NCBI GenBank assembly: GCA_941918925.1
Contig: OW799233.1
Location: 172,464,235-172,528,234, forward strand
Length of the DNA stretch: 64,000 nt
Source of the DNA: Phyto melanocephala
Lineage: Eukaryota > Arthropoda > Insecta > Diptera > Rhinophoridae
Reading direction: 5' to 3'
The notes under the pieces are model-generated. The model was not told the DNA's origin. It ran no database searches and was given only the letters and a program-made list of their open reading frames with translations. Positions 33,992-45,821 of the stretch are shown piece after piece; the first letter of the stretch is position 1; the number at the start of each line of letters is the position of its first letter. Position numbers and translations under genes: made by a program.

Positions 33992-34417
33992 CAGTAGGTT
34001 TACATGATGAATTTTATGACGTCCAATTTTGGACGTCATTTTTTGTTTGGTATCAAGCGGTGTAGAGAAGAAAGGGGGGTAGAAAAATAGACATGATTTC
34101 TGTTTTCATGGTTTTTTTTGACACTTCGCTTTACACTTTTTTCTGTTCTTTCTGTTACGTTTTATTTTTATATTCTCATCAACTGTTTTGTGCTTTTTGA
34201 CTGATAAAAAAAAATTATAAACAGTAATTAGTTTTTTCTACATTCAAAATAAAGAAAATAAAAAATATTAAAAATATAAATTTAATAGTCAACAATACAA
34301 ATTAGAAATTAGACGTCAAAAAAAAACCATCGTATAAATTTGAGTAGTTTTTAGAAACAACTTCAAAAGGGAATTAAGAAAATTGGACGTCATAAAATTC
34401 ATCATGTAAATTGAGTG
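33992..34417. mobile_element. TTA-flanked MITE, TTTACATGATGAATTTTATG ends
   Basis: The left arm, TTTACATGATGAATTTTATG followed by GACGTCCAATT (34000-34030), is mirrored at 34382-34411. The outermost bases (CAGTAGG and, inverted, CACTCAA) match less well. TTA precedes the left end (33989-33991) and follows the right end (34418-34420). The centre has T-rich and A-rich runs and no coding frame. PIF/Harbinger-like by target duplication. Confidence 0.7.
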
Positions 34418-34619
34418 TTAGTCCATAAAAATGACTTACTCAATTCACAAAATAGCAATTGTTGTGATATGAAGTTATTATCAAAATGGTAATAGTGATC
34501 TTGAAATTGATTTAAAAGCTAGAACGTAGTACTTAATTTTCTCTATATGTAAATAGTTTACACATATTCAATACTGAATTGCCTTTTTTTATGTTATAGA
34601 AGTAATGACCTTTTTCATA

Positions 34620-35010
34620 TCTTACTAATATAATAAATGCGAATGTTTGTATGTTTGGATGTTTGGATATTTGTTACTCAAACACGCAAAAATGGCTGAA
34701 CGGAATTAAATAAAATTCGGCACATAGATAGAGAACAACCTAGATTAACACAGAGGCTACTGTTTATCACGATAACCAGGCGAAGTTGTTGGCAAACTCA
34801 TCATCACAGCCTAAACGGGTTGTTTGTTTTGTAAAATTTTTATTTTTGTTGCAAGTTTTGACTTTTCTTTTTTATTTTCAAATTCAAATTTTTAAATTCA
34901 AAAAGGTATAATAAATGTTAATGTTTGGATAAATTTGACAAACATATAAATAAAAATCTAGGTCCTTTTAGCCCTATAACTACGCAGACGAAGACGCGGG
35001 CACAAGCTAG
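34620..35010 (+). mobile_element. Helitron-like non-autonomous element
   Basis: It starts TC after an A (34619) with TCTTACTAATATAATAAATG, then the GCGAATGTTTGTATGTTTGG block and CTCAAACACGCAAAAATGGC. It ends GACGCGGGCACAAGCTAG followed by T (35011). The 5' TC, 3' CTAG, insertion between A and T, GC-rich potential hairpin before the end and lack of target duplication all fit Helitrons. No Rep/helicase sequence is present in its 391 bp. Confidence 0.65.
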
Positions 35011-35580
35011 TTCTTAATAAATCTAAACGAAAAAAATAAAAAATTTGTTTTAGTACAATTAAGGTCAAAAAGTTTAATTTTCCAAGCTATTTGGTACAAT
35101 TTTAAATTTTCTGATGCCATCCCTGGAGTATATGTAATGCAGACTTTATCAGTCGTATAGCTGAAATTACAAAGTTTTTCGTTTGTTTCACTGTACGTCG
35201 CAAGAGCATAAATGTATGTAAATGATGGCATGCCGTTAATTAACAACAGCATAGATTGAGTAAATGTTAATAAGAAACCGACTAAGAAAAATCTGCTTCA
35301 CAAACAATTTATGTATCCTAACATATTCACAAGCTGTCGTAGATGCTGTACGTCGTAGTAGTTGTACATATTTTTTTGATAATTTCTGCATTCATTTTTC
35401 ATGTAACATTTACAACAATTTTAACTATGCTTATAGAATGTCGTATAAATACATTATAGCTTGAAAAGTAAGTTCCATCACCGCTTTACTTTAACATAGA
35501 GAATATAGAGAGGTCAATTTCTTACAACCTACAACTCCTACAACAGGTTGTGAATTGAGCAATCATATATGTTACTTTTG
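35011..35580. other. no gene seen
   Basis: AT-rich DNA. The frames at 35007-35252 (minus) and 35264-35464 (plus) show no recognisable domain. Confidence 0.5.
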
Positions 35581-35593
35581 TAAAGGGTATAAA

Positions 35594-35762
35594 GTATGCC
35601 CCGGTGGACTAGTAAGTAGTGTGCTGGTCTGCTAGTCTGCTAGAGAGATTCCCACCAGAGACTCTGGACTTGTCTTACTTTTCTATTCAGGTATCACAAA
35701 GGGATCAATATAATGGACCCCAATGAGCTGCACAACAGCTGCCTGTTCTACCTTACCTAACC
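35594..35762 (+). mobile_element. tRNA-derived SINE inserted in a family A end
   Basis: A 169-bp unit is flanked by the 13-bp duplication TAAAGGGTATAAA (35581-35593 and 35763-35775). Its head (GGTGGACTAGTAAGTAGTG, then TTCCCACCAGAGACT) resembles the A and B boxes of a tRNA promoter in degraded form. Its tail is TTACCTAACC. It sits inside the last 50 bp of a family A repeat, whose GGCACAGCCGAATATAGCGC end resumes at 35778. A long target duplication plus a tRNA-like head is the signature of an L1/RTE-type mobilised SINE. Confidence 0.65.
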
Positions 35763-35812
35763 TAAAGGGTATAAAAAATTTGGCACAGCCGAATATAGCG
35801 CTTTTTTAGAAA
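35763..35812 (+). repeat. family A repeat, 3' end fragment
   Basis: AAAGGGTATAAAAAATTTGG then CACAGCCGAATATAGCGC matches the terminal 45 bp of family A copy 1. It is separated from its own upstream piece by the SINE insertion. Confidence 0.75.
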
Positions 35813-36308
35813 TTTCAAAGTTTTGTCTTTAAAATTACCCTGAGTTATGGTAATTCAGTATCTATTTAAATTAAAAATTCAATTCCTTATTCAAATATTT
35901 CGTACACACTAGTCGTCGTATCTACACTTAAATCCAATAAATGAAATGTAAATAAGTACATAAAACGATATGTGTGTAAATGTGTGCTAAAATATTTAAA
36001 TAAAATATTTATAGAATATATAAAACAAAATGAAAAGTAGCAGCAATAAAAACTCTAATTTATATGGTTACTCCAATTAGAAGTCGAGTTCCATAAAACC
36101 GTAATCCAAAAATAAAGAGAGACATGGAATAACCCCAGCAAAAACTACTAAATTAAATGACAAATATAGTAAAAAGCATATAGATGGTCAAACTTTAACA
36201 GCACATTATTTGCATACATACAAGCTTACGTACAAACACTTGCAAGTAAAATTATTTAGAAATAAAATTGAGTTCAGTAAGAGCAAAACAAAATAGAGAT
36301 TGAATGTA
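35813..36308. other. no gene seen
   Basis: AT-rich DNA with no open frame of interest and no element ends recognised. Confidence 0.5.
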
Positions 36309-37745
36309 AAGGGTGCGCCATCCATCGGTTTAAGTCTAAACCAGCGGTTGTTTCGAATCTGGCAAAACTTATGTCATTCTATTTTGTCACAAAATGTAGT
36401 ATATTATCTCCGCTAAACGTTATGAAACGATTTATGCTTGAGCAACGTTATGATTTATTGGATATGTATTTTCAAAACAAAGACAATTGGTAGGATATTG
36501 CAAATGGAAAACGTCGGACGAAGCTTCTTTTCATCTCGGGGTTACATTTAAAAGCAAAATTGCCGTACTTGGATCTCAGAAAACCTAAACGAGGTCTTAC
36601 AGAAGCCACGGGGGTTACTACGTAGTTCAATTCGAAACTAAAATTTATCGAATTTGTACGCCTAAAGCACGATGGCCACGTATCAAATTGATTTGTCAAA
36701 CTCAGTTTTTTTTTTAATGTGTTAGTGAAAAAAATCTCACACGTATATGTTGATATAAGTTTGACGATAATCAAAACAATTTAGATTTTCACTGCCGCCG
36801 CTACTATGATTTGAAGCGAATTTGATGTGTTGCTGCGAAAAACGTCATAGGACATTTTTATTCAGTTTTTGCAGCGACAACACCGTACGGTAAAAATTTT
36901 GTTGTTCAATAAAAATTTTTTTTTCTTGTGCCAGTTTATCATCCATAGTCGCTTTACGCCACATTTTTTTCCTTCTTTCTTTTTTCCTGCATATGCCAGA
37001 GCAATAGCTATGCAACAATTTCCTATGTCATTCATATTTCTAAAAAAAAAAGAATTTGTAAATTAACCGCACTTTTATGCCTTTTAAAAAAAAGCTTTGA
37101 ATTTAAATTTGATGGTTTGAGTTTGATAAGTTGCTGTGTTAAGAAAAACCAAATATTACCAATACATACATATTATTTGTCAAATCAGTTTAAACGTGAC
37201 CATCGTGCTTAACACATTTTAATTTCAAAATGTTTTCTTTCGAATCGAATTACGGAGTAACTCCCCAGTGCACTCATTGTGAGTGACTTTGTTATCTGAT
37301 TCCTGTTCACCTGCTCTTCAAGGTATTAATGTGAACGATGTTTGGTTTCAACAGGATGGTGTAACTTGCTACACATCTCATGCCACAATCGATTCTTTGC
37401 GTACAACGTTTGATGACCGTTTCATTAGCCGAAATGGTGATGTTAATTGTCCTCCAGAAGCTGCGAATTGATACCGTTGGACTATCTTTGGTAGGGCGCC
37501 AATAAAGACACGTGCTATGCATACAAACCAGAGACAATTGAACACTTAAAGATCAACATTCGGGATACAACCCCATACACTCGAAAAAGAACTCGAAAAT
37601 TGGTTAGATCGAATGGTGTACTTTGTTTTTTTGTTTCTAACCGGAACAATTGAATTTCACAGCAAAAAAAAATAAATTTGACAAAATTTCAAACCGCTTT
37701 TGTTTTATTGTATTTTTAAATTTAAACTTTTAAATGGCCCACCCG
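36309..37745 (+). pseudogene. Tc1/mariner-superfamily element (DD41D-like), split by a MITE
   Basis: The left end GGGTGCGCCATCCATCGG (36312) and the inverted right end GGGTGGGCCATTTAAAAG (37745 back) form imperfect inverted repeats of the same type as 53044. Coding traces: an N-terminal FMLEQRYDLLDMYFQNKD-like segment (near 36430), a degraded DEA.FHLGGYVNK segment (near 36515), then after the MITE NVNDVWFQQDGVTCYTS (about 37330-37385) with the second catalytic aspartate and SLRTTFDDRFISRNGDVN. The third motif is disrupted at about 37455. A C-terminal part near 37515-37620 (ETIEHLKINIR, then ENWLDRM-like) is recognisable in shifted frames. Inactive. Confidence 0.8.
36666..37209. mobile_element. 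PIF/Harbinger-like MITE, AGCACGATGG ends, nested
   Basis: AGCACGATGGCCACGT at 36666 is mirrored by the right end CGTGACCATCGTGCT at 37209. The arm similarity continues about 33 bp (to ATTTGACAAA-like sequence). TAA flanks both ends (36663-36665 and 37210-37212). The 544-bp element interrupts the mariner-type relic, so it is the younger insertion. The plus-strand frame at 36869-37066 within it is not recognisable. Confidence 0.82.
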
Positions 37746-39147
37746 TTATTATAACAGTGGGAAAGAATCATACAGATAATGTGCGATAAAATGGTTACAC
37801 ATTTAAGTAAATATGTTTAATCAATTTCAGAGCAGTTGGTTTAACATTGAGCAAAGATTCAATTAAAGAAATTTTATAGTGATAGAAATTTTCCCAAATA
37901 ATTTTAAGAAGTTAAAGGCATATCTTGGTCTCGCCCCGAATCTACCAAGATACTCGTTAATAAATTTAAAATAACAGTAACTACAAATATGGTTGTACGA
38001 AAATTTGCTTTAATTTTAATTATTTTTTGAAAATGTTTCTCTGTAGTCCGACAGTCATTTAACAATTTTATACATCTAAACATGTTTGTATGTGTCAACT
38101 AATGAAATATTGTCGACACTTAACATAGCAACTTTGTATGGATGTATAAATCGATGTATGAATGTATGTAAATGCATATATGCATCTGTGTGCAAGCACA
38201 TATGTCGGCATGATAATGTGTATATGTTTTTATTATCCATTTTTTTTAAAACATATAACACATATTTCTATGTAAAGATTGTTTTAGTTAAGACAAGTAA
38301 AAAATAAAGAAAATTTTCGAACACATTCTAAATAAATTGTATAAAAATGCTTACAGACACACATACCTAAAAACACATTTAAATTCAACTGCATATATTC
38401 CTTTAACACACACACACACACATAAATACATACAAACTTTGTATGTGTAATAATCAAATAATAGAAAACCGGTAACATAAACATACAAAAATTAAAAACT
38501 TTAACTTTAGGACCAAGAAGAGGTAGAAGAATGGAATATTTTGTAAAAAAAAAAACTTTGTTGTATTAGTAGCTGAAAAATGAAAGAAAAAAATCAGGAC
38601 ATACTTGTATTTTCCAATTATGTTTCAGCTGTTGCATACAATTTATTTATTTATTTTTTTATTATATATTAAGTCTCAAAAGTTCATCTTTAAACCATAT
38701 ATTCTTTAAATGGAAGAAACAAAAAATCAAATAACAACAACATGTAATAAATATAAGCTTTAAAAGGTAAATGTTTATAAAAAAAACTTGCATAAATTAG
38801 AATTGTTTTAAAATTGTAAATATTTATAGAATAGAATGTATTATATATCAAAGTCTTGTTACCAAAACAATATTTTGACTTGAGTTTGCAAAAATAAAAC
38901 TAAATTTAAATATTCATAAATAAATTTATATTGAATTTTTTCAAAAACTACTTTATTTGTAAGTCTCTTCAAAGAATACAAAACAAGGAAATGTTAAAGC
39001 CAAATAAGGTTACTTGTGTATATTTTTATTTAAAAAGTTTTGAAATTAATTTTTCATAGAATAGCTCAAAGTAAAATAACAACTAAATTTAACATTTCAC
39101 TTTAAATAAAATTAATTTTTCTATTAAAACAATATTACATAATCTAC
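37746..39147. other. no gene seen
   Basis: AT-rich DNA with TATG-rich stretches (38140-38230) and a short (AC)n run near 38406-38423. Frames on both strands at 38076-38484 follow these simple repeats. Confidence 0.55.
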
Positions 39148-41700
39148 ACACCCTACCTGTGGCACCAACTATATACAAAGCTTTATCATTCTGTTTGTAA
39201 TTTCTACAATATTCATATCCGTCTCCAAAAAGTAAATATTTTCTAAAATCTTATAAATAGAAAGTCGTCTAACAAATGCCAGACTGTCCGCATATTGGAA
39301 GCCGTCGCATGTTACTCAGATCTCTATCGGGTATTAATTTTTTTTTTAAATATTCGGTAATGAATCCCTATTGAAATTCAGCCCAGTCCTTCAAATTTCT
39401 GAGATATAAGCAAAAAAAAAGAATACTACTGCCTTTGTTTTTTCCATATCTTCACCACAAGAATTACAATATGTTAATCCTAATTTGCCGACATTTTTGT
39501 TACTAACATCTCTGGAGATATTCTTCAAATTTTGGACAAATTCCGACAAAAGCGGTGAAGTTATAGGCAAAAATTTTTTTAATTATTGAAACATACAAAA
39601 TTTTTAAATATCAGGTTGCTCCAGCTCCTATCCAATTGTTAGACACGCTCGTGGCACTAAATTACAAGCCGTACCCTGGAACATAATTTCTCAAAAAAAT
39701 CTAACAAATTGTTTTGAAACTAACTGAGATATTGGTCCCAAAATTCAACAGCTATTTGCTTTCAAATCACAAATGAAAATCAAATTTTTAACTTCTAGAA
39801 ATCCGTTAGCATCAATATGAATATTAAAAACGTACGTCCTGAAATCCCATCAATATTTATATCAAGCAAAAAGGTTTGACCAGTATAATATAGTAAACTA
39901 TGGAAAAGTTAAAATCCAGGATATAGTCTTACATAAAATGGCGGATATCACGGCCGAATAGTAGTCAAGGATTTGTTCCCTTCAGCCGCCAAAATATTGA
40001 TATTAAATAAAGGGGCTAGTAAAATTCAATAAACTACAATATGAAATAAAGTGGCGGAAATTTTTATTTTTTTTTTTACTTTTCTTTACTCCATTAACAC
40101 GAGTATCAAATGTAAGGGCTTGACTGGTAGAATGCAATTAACTTTGTACAAATTAAAAATCGAAAATGGCATCGGAGATAATGTTTCAGCAAAAACTAGC
40201 ACTACAAAAAAATGATTTTAATATATTAACAAACAGTTCTCTTCAGTACTTACAATTTGGCATCTAAATCCATTATTTCAACACGGCGATGTCATTGGAG
40301 GCAAGTTCTTACAACGATCGCTTATAAATAGGGTCCCAAATAAGTACTTATTACGCTCGTTTATAAATACAGAGCACTTTATTTTATAATAACCTAAAAT
40401 AAAACCAATTAAAGAAATAGAATAAGTCGTTAGGTTCTTTTAAGGACGAAAATTCGGTTTATATACACATGTAGGGGGGAAACTGAAGCAGACCTCTTCC
40501 ATTAACAGGTCCATTTTTGACCGCCTTCGATTCACAGAGATTACGAGACAACCAAAAAAAGGATATCCCCGACCTCACTGAGGCCCGTGCCATCTATACT
40601 TCACATTATAGACTATTGATTAGCTACAATCCTCATCACAGAGTCCTTTGTAATCGCCAGCATCTGCTCTAAACTAATTTTCCCCATAGAACTCACATCC
40701 AACGTGTGACAGCCGGTAGTACTTAGTCTTCTGCCAGCCATTGCCGGATATTCGCAACATGATCTTCCACAACCTTAATCCTGTGCAGATGATATTTGTA
40801 GTTGCCGTGCCCTGTGATCAAAGCAGTTATCTAGCTTAGGGCTCTCCCATTATATCTTGGTAGCATTCTTTCCAAGGGGCCTTCCGAGCATCATACGTGA
40901 CTGTCTACATGTGGTCGTCTCCATCCATCTTCTTAGGTTCATAGATTCAATTTATTCTAGGACCTTCACCCGCACCATCCCATTACCAAGATCAAATCTA
41001 GATTCCGGTCCGCAGAATGCCACAGCAGCTCCCCTTTTCGCAAATTCGTCTTCCGCCTCATTCTCATCTATGTCAACATGTCCTTTACCCTATATTAGCG
41101 TTACCTCGTTCACAGGGGCGCACTTATTGAGCTTAAAAAAACACATTCGAGCAGCAGTTTCGAGTTCACATCCATACGCTGCACGCATTTAATCGCAGAG
41201 TTATTAAATGCTTTGATAACTTACTTCCCATGCACTCGATCTCTCAGCAAGTGGTCCAACGCGTGCAACAATCCAAGCATTTCTGCCTGATATACGGACA
41301 CGTAAGCCCCCACACAATGAAAGGGTCAACTCAATTCAATGGACCCCAGCTCCTACCCTTCCGTCCATAAAAGAACCTTCAGTAAATATACTGGTGTCAC
41401 TCATGTACTCATTGTGCATGAACCATCTGCAAAAATCTATAAGTCATCAGTTTGGCGGCAAAGCATCAATTGTGAAATTGAAAAATTGTATTTTATTGTG
41501 TGTGTATTTAAGCAAATGTCTGAAAAATAACTACTTATGTATCACATTATAAGTCAAGTCATTACAAAACACTTCTTAGTACGCCAAACGCGTTGTAATT
41601 ATCATTGAAAAGTATGTTGCTCAGTAAGAGCAAGTCGGCACCTAGTTTTTGTTAAGGTGGTCATTATACCAATGTACATGACGGTGAAGGGTATTCCAAC
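39148..41700 (+). repeat. family A interspersed repeat, copy 3, interrupted
   Basis: It is diverged but collinear with copy 2: CACCCTACCTGTGGCACC start, TTCTGTTTGTAATTTCTAC, ATTCATATCCGTCTCC, the 'GGTTTGACCAGTA...AATATAGTAAACTA' module (39870-39910) and the 'GAGTATCAAATGTAAGGGCT' module (40091-40150). The end is TGACGGTGAAGGGTATTCCA at 41679-41698. About 1.4 kb of foreign sequence (about 40.25-41.6 kb) holding a minus-strand retrotransposon relic lies between body and end. Confidence 0.6.
40430..41340 (-). pseudogene. non-LTR retrotransposon (R1/jockey-like) RNase H relic
   Basis: Read on the minus strand, pieces of the RNase H and C-terminal region of an I/R1/jockey-group ORF2 appear in order: an AEMLGLLHALDHLL-type segment (about 41285-41235), GKGHVDIDENEAEDEFAKRG (about 41095-41035, the conserved GH...NE.AD.LA motif), AAVAFCGPESRFDLGNG (about 41030-40980), and a downstream YPAMAGRRL segment near 40740 that corresponds to the zinc-knuckle-like CECPALxxRR tail. 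Stops interrupt it. The plus-strand frame at 40857-41192 is its antisense shadow. Reverse transcriptase sequence is not seen. Confidence 0.75.
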
Positions 41701-42935
41701 TTGTATTTTCAGTTATTTTATTTAAACAAAGATGCTTATAAATTTTACAGAAATAAAAAAAACACACACACTACAAGAGGTGTACGAATGAATAAATTTT
41801 AAAGTATAGTTTTGAAGTTATAAAAACAACAACTAATAAAATTTTATTTAATTCAGAAGGTATGCTATATGTTTTAAATATGCACACATACATATAAAAA
41901 AGGAATAAAAAAACTCATACTCATACACATACAAAATATGAACACATCCATACTGTTAGTATTCAGGCAACAGTACAGGTCATTGTCTGGCCCTGTGTAC
42001 ATTTTCAGATAGTGTAGGTGCACGTAGAGAAAAACGCCTGGTGGAAACATGATCATTTATATACTTACTGCAAAAAAAAATATATTATTTCTCTAAACAT
42101 TTTGAATTTTATTATTTTTTTTCCCTATTCGTAAAAATTATGGAAACAGATTGTTAATGATAATTTAATTTATAAACGTTATAAAACGTATAAAAAAAGC
42201 TTTGATAATTTTTATGAAAAAAAAAAAAAAACATTCGACTTCTTTATTTATATTGTAAGCTTTGTTATGGTTGCCTTCTAAAAGTAGTATAATTTAGAAA
42301 ATTATTCTGTAAAATGTGAAATAATATTTCTGTAAAAATTTTACAATTTTTAAAAATATTTAAAGAAAGATGTAATCATACAATGATAGGTGCAACAACA
42401 GAATAATAGAAAAGCAATCAATCTATGATAGCATTTAATAAAAATTTGTTTCCATTGAATTTTTTTATTGACAAAATGGAACAGCTTTATTATAATTCTT
42501 TTCGTTGTTTCTTCAGTATTTTATTGATAACATTAAAGGATTTCGTCTTGCCAAAACAAAAGAGTCTATATTAGCAACAAGTATAACAAGTATAACTTTC
42601 AGCAATATTATAATATGTCACATTAATAGCAAAAACATTAATCACAAAAATATTTATTTAAACTACGTATTAGTATAGAACACTTTATACGCCTGTATAT
42701 TTAAAAGAGTAACGTGACTAATAGCGTGAGAGACAATTTGCATCAGAGGATTACTCTTCTAATGTATAGATCCACTAGTAAGAGATTCGCGGAAAACATA
42801 ACTTCAACGGGCTAAAAAGAGTAAAAATTAAGAAAACCTAACCTAACCTAATATCTGCTATTCTAAAAATACTAAGAAAATTTTCAAACCCTAAAGGGCG
42901 AAAACTGGTAAAACCTTTTTTTTGTACTTTTCTGA
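41701..42935. other. no gene seen
   Basis: AT-rich DNA. An aacctaacctaacctaa run at 42834-42852 resembles the SINE tail motif but has no tRNA-like head nearby. Confidence 0.55.
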
Positions 42936-43570
42936 TCTATACATATATAAAAGTGAAACTCTGTGTGTGTGTGTGTGTGTGTTAGCTATAGACTCCGAAA
43001 CTGTAAAACCGATCGAACTCAAACCTTGGCAAGTTGTTGTACACATACCAGGGAGTGCTTATGAGTGGAAAAAAGTGGGTGGGCCACGCCCATAAATAAT
43101 TAGTTATCATTTTTAGCTACTTGCACTTGACCGATTTTTCTGAAACTTTGCACACATATTGAGCTGTCATGACTATATAATTTCGTTATAAGAAAAGTGG
43201 GCGGGGCCACGCCCATAAAAAAGTTATAATTTTGAGGTACTTGCACTGAACTGATTATTTTGAAACTTTGCACACATATTGAGCTGTCATTACTTAATAA
43301 TTACGTGATTATAAAAGTGGGCAGAGCCACGCCCATAAAAAAATTTTATTTTTGAGGTACTCGCTTTGGACCGATTCTTATTAAACTTTGCACACACATT
43401 GAGTTGTCATGACTATACAATTTCTTGATTAGAAAAGTGGGCAGTGCCACGCCCATTAAAAAAAATTTTTAATTTTTAATTTTTAGCTTTTTGCACTTGA
43501 TATTAAATTTAAATTCAGAATGCATTTTTATTCATTAAGAGGCGGAGCAACGTGCGCCGGGCTTGGCTAT
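42936..43570 (+). mobile_element. Helitron-like element, family B copy 2
   Basis: It begins TCTATACATATATAAAAGTG after an A (42935), then a (GT)n run and AGCTATAGACTCCGAAACTG. It contains about four 118-121-bp units with CACGCCCATAA and CTTTGCACACATATTGAG. It ends GCAACGTGCGCCGGGCTTGG then CTAT (expected CTAG). Opposite orientation to the copies at 16.3 and 54.1 kb. Non-coding. Confidence 0.62.
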
Positions 43571-43690
43571 TATACTATATTAAACATACACATAACATAA
43601 GTTTTTTTGGCTTAGTTACTCAGCAAAAATTTATAAATCTGATTTTGCCAGCGTTTTCAAGAGGGGAAAAGATGTTCCCTTTTTTGTGCT

Positions 43691-43960
43691 TTAACACATT
43701 GACTGCCAAGGCACATTCAGTAAATAAGATGCTGGGGGCCACATCATTTTTTATTAAACAAATTTAAACGCACACAAAAGTACGTCGAACATGTACTTTA
43801 TGTAATTTTAGAATAAAACAGATGGAAGGGAGAGAGACTGCCAGAAAGAAGGCAAAAAGGATATATGCGTATTGCTTGGATTGTCCGCAAGAGCCTTTTA
43901 TGTGTTTAGAATGTTTTGGAAATCACCACAAACAAAGTATAACGTATTAATTTGTGTCTT
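43691..43960 (+). mobile_element. internally deleted piggyBac-like element
   Basis: TTAA followed by CACATTGACTGCCAAGG (43691-43711) looks like a piggyBac-type left terminus. Soon after (about 43780-43945) comes a frame resembling the cysteine-rich C-terminus of piggyBac transposases: RRTCTLC, then RKKAKRIYAYCLDCPQ and CLECFGNHH, ending in TAA at 43948. Nearly the whole transposase between the end and this tail is missing. No right terminus with TTAA was found. Confidence 0.55.
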
Positions 43961-44305
43961 TTCACTATAAAAATAGAATGTTAAATAGTTTTTCATAATA
44001 TTCTGTATAAGTATTAAATGAATAAAATTTTTTTTTTTTTAAAAATTTTTAAAAATTAATTTTTGTGCTGCGCTGAAACCATTTTTACAGAAATTTCATT
44101 GGGGGATCATGCATCATATTACTGTAATAAAATCCTATTTATTGTTAGCCACTATTGTGTGAGATGGAGAGAATAAAAATCGCAATCGTAAACCAAATAG
44201 TGCAGTGTCACACATATGTATGTGTCCGACGTGGTAGTCGATGTGTTGAAAAAAATTCTTAAACGTCATGAAATAAATATTATTATCACCTAATAGCAGG
44301 GTGAC
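43961..44305. other. no gene seen
   Basis: AT-rich DNA between the piggyBac-like relic and the next repeat. Nothing recognised. Confidence 0.5.
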
Positions 44306-44960
44306 AATAAAAGTACCCTAAAGGGGGAAAATACAAAAAGATATGTATAATTCTTATATGCTTGGCCAATTCGGATAAAAACTTGTAATAGGGGTTTTAC
44401 TAGATATAAAAAATTATGTAATTTAGTGTCATCTAGATCTCAATTATAATGGCGTAGAAAGGGAAAAATTCGGAAAAATAGTTTGGTACTTTTTATAAAA
44501 TTTTTTTTTATTCAAATAGAGTAAATTTATTTACTTTTAATCTGTCAATGGACCTAGATTTTTCAAATTAGGGACTACTGATCCACATTGATATTTCATA
44601 TGATTCGGTCTACCCCAAAAACACTTTTATATATTTTTAAGCTACTTTTGGTATCTTTTACGTTAAAAAATTTAGATTTGTTATAATTAGGCACTATTAA
44701 TACAAGGTTGAGATTAACAATTTCTATAGTAATTTTTGTATTTTCTACGTTTCTGAAGCCAGATTTTTATTTTTTTATTTTTAAAGTTGAGACTTAAAAA
44801 ACATTAAGCGACTTTTTCACATTTTTATGGTACTTTTGTACTTTCTACGCTTACAGATCTAGCTTTTTAAGTTATGAATAATTGAACCATGTTGATATTG
44901 AATGACACAAAATGACTTTTTTGTATTTTTATGGTGAAATCACCATTATGCTGTCCAAAA
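44306..44960 (+). repeat. dispersed repeat family H, copy 1
   Basis: The block GCTTGGCCAATTCGGATAAA...TTGTAATAGGGGTTTTAC (44360-44401) and the following 35 bp match, in reverse orientation, 53555-53625. Surrounding sequence has repeated 'ttggtactttttataaaa / acttttgtactttctacg' motifs. The nature of the element is unknown. GCAGGGTGACAATAAAAGTACC (44307) may mark one end. Confidence 0.45.
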
Positions 44961-45821
44961 TTTGTCAGCATTATCTTTTATAAAAATTATTAATTTTTAA
45001 AAAAAAACTCACTCACTCACTCAAATGTATAGTTAAGTGAGGTTTACTTTTATGATTTTATTAAAGACATTGAGTAAATAATAAATCTGCTTGTTCCGAA
45101 TAGTACTTAACACTTGTAAATTCATTCAGAAAACATATTAAAAGAGCATTTTTAATTTTTCTTTTATCATAAATTAGTCTCTGCAAAAAAGAAATACACA
45201 AAACCTTTAAATATACATTATGACCATTATCTTAGCCAACACACACAAGTGCTATTGAGCGGTTCTTTGTAAATTATAAATTATTAAACGTATACACATA
45301 TCCAGCCATAACAAAATATAAGATATTTCTACTGAATCATATACTTTACCATTCTATCATATAGATATAGACACTTAAAGCCAAATAAATGTAGAAATTG
45401 AAGAGCAGTTAAAGGGAAGGTGGCCCTATTTAAAATTATACAAGTATTTTCTAATTATTCTAATTCAATAAAATATAAAAATATATATTGTTTTTATTTA
45501 TTTTTTTTTCATAAGAATGACTTTAAACATTTTAGATAGTAAAATCTTATTTTAAATGTATTTAAAACTTAAAAATAGTCTCACCTGCCCCTCATAGTTA
45601 AAGGTAATGCACCCAACAATTTCCAAAACCTACACTGGTTAGTTATACTTTACCTCTGATTCTACATTTAACTTAAACACATATTCTCTTAGGCACTTAT
45701 AAATACATGTACATATGTACATACAATAATAATTCACAGGGTGGGTCAACTGGAATTCACATTAAAAAATATTTTTTTTTTCTTTGAAATAATAAAAAAC
45801 TAAGCATTTGTTTTTTCTATT
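44961..45821. other. no gene seen; short ACTC microsatellite
   Basis: AT-rich DNA with a (CACT)n run at 45008-45022. ACAGGGTGGGTCAACTGG at 45738 resembles the GGGTGG ends of the mariner-type relics but has no partner. Confidence 0.45.

Noticed and set aside
35594..35700. tRNA gene
   Set aside because: The A/B boxes are degraded, no cloverleaf can be formed, and the unit has SINE-type target duplications.
40857..41192. 111-residue plus-strand ORF
   Set aside because: Antisense shadow of the minus-strand non-LTR retrotransposon RNase H relic.
42834..42852. Interstitial telomere repeat (CCTAA)n
   Set aside because: Only about three units; flies lack TTAGG telomeres, and the motif resembles a SINE tail seen at 35.75 kb.
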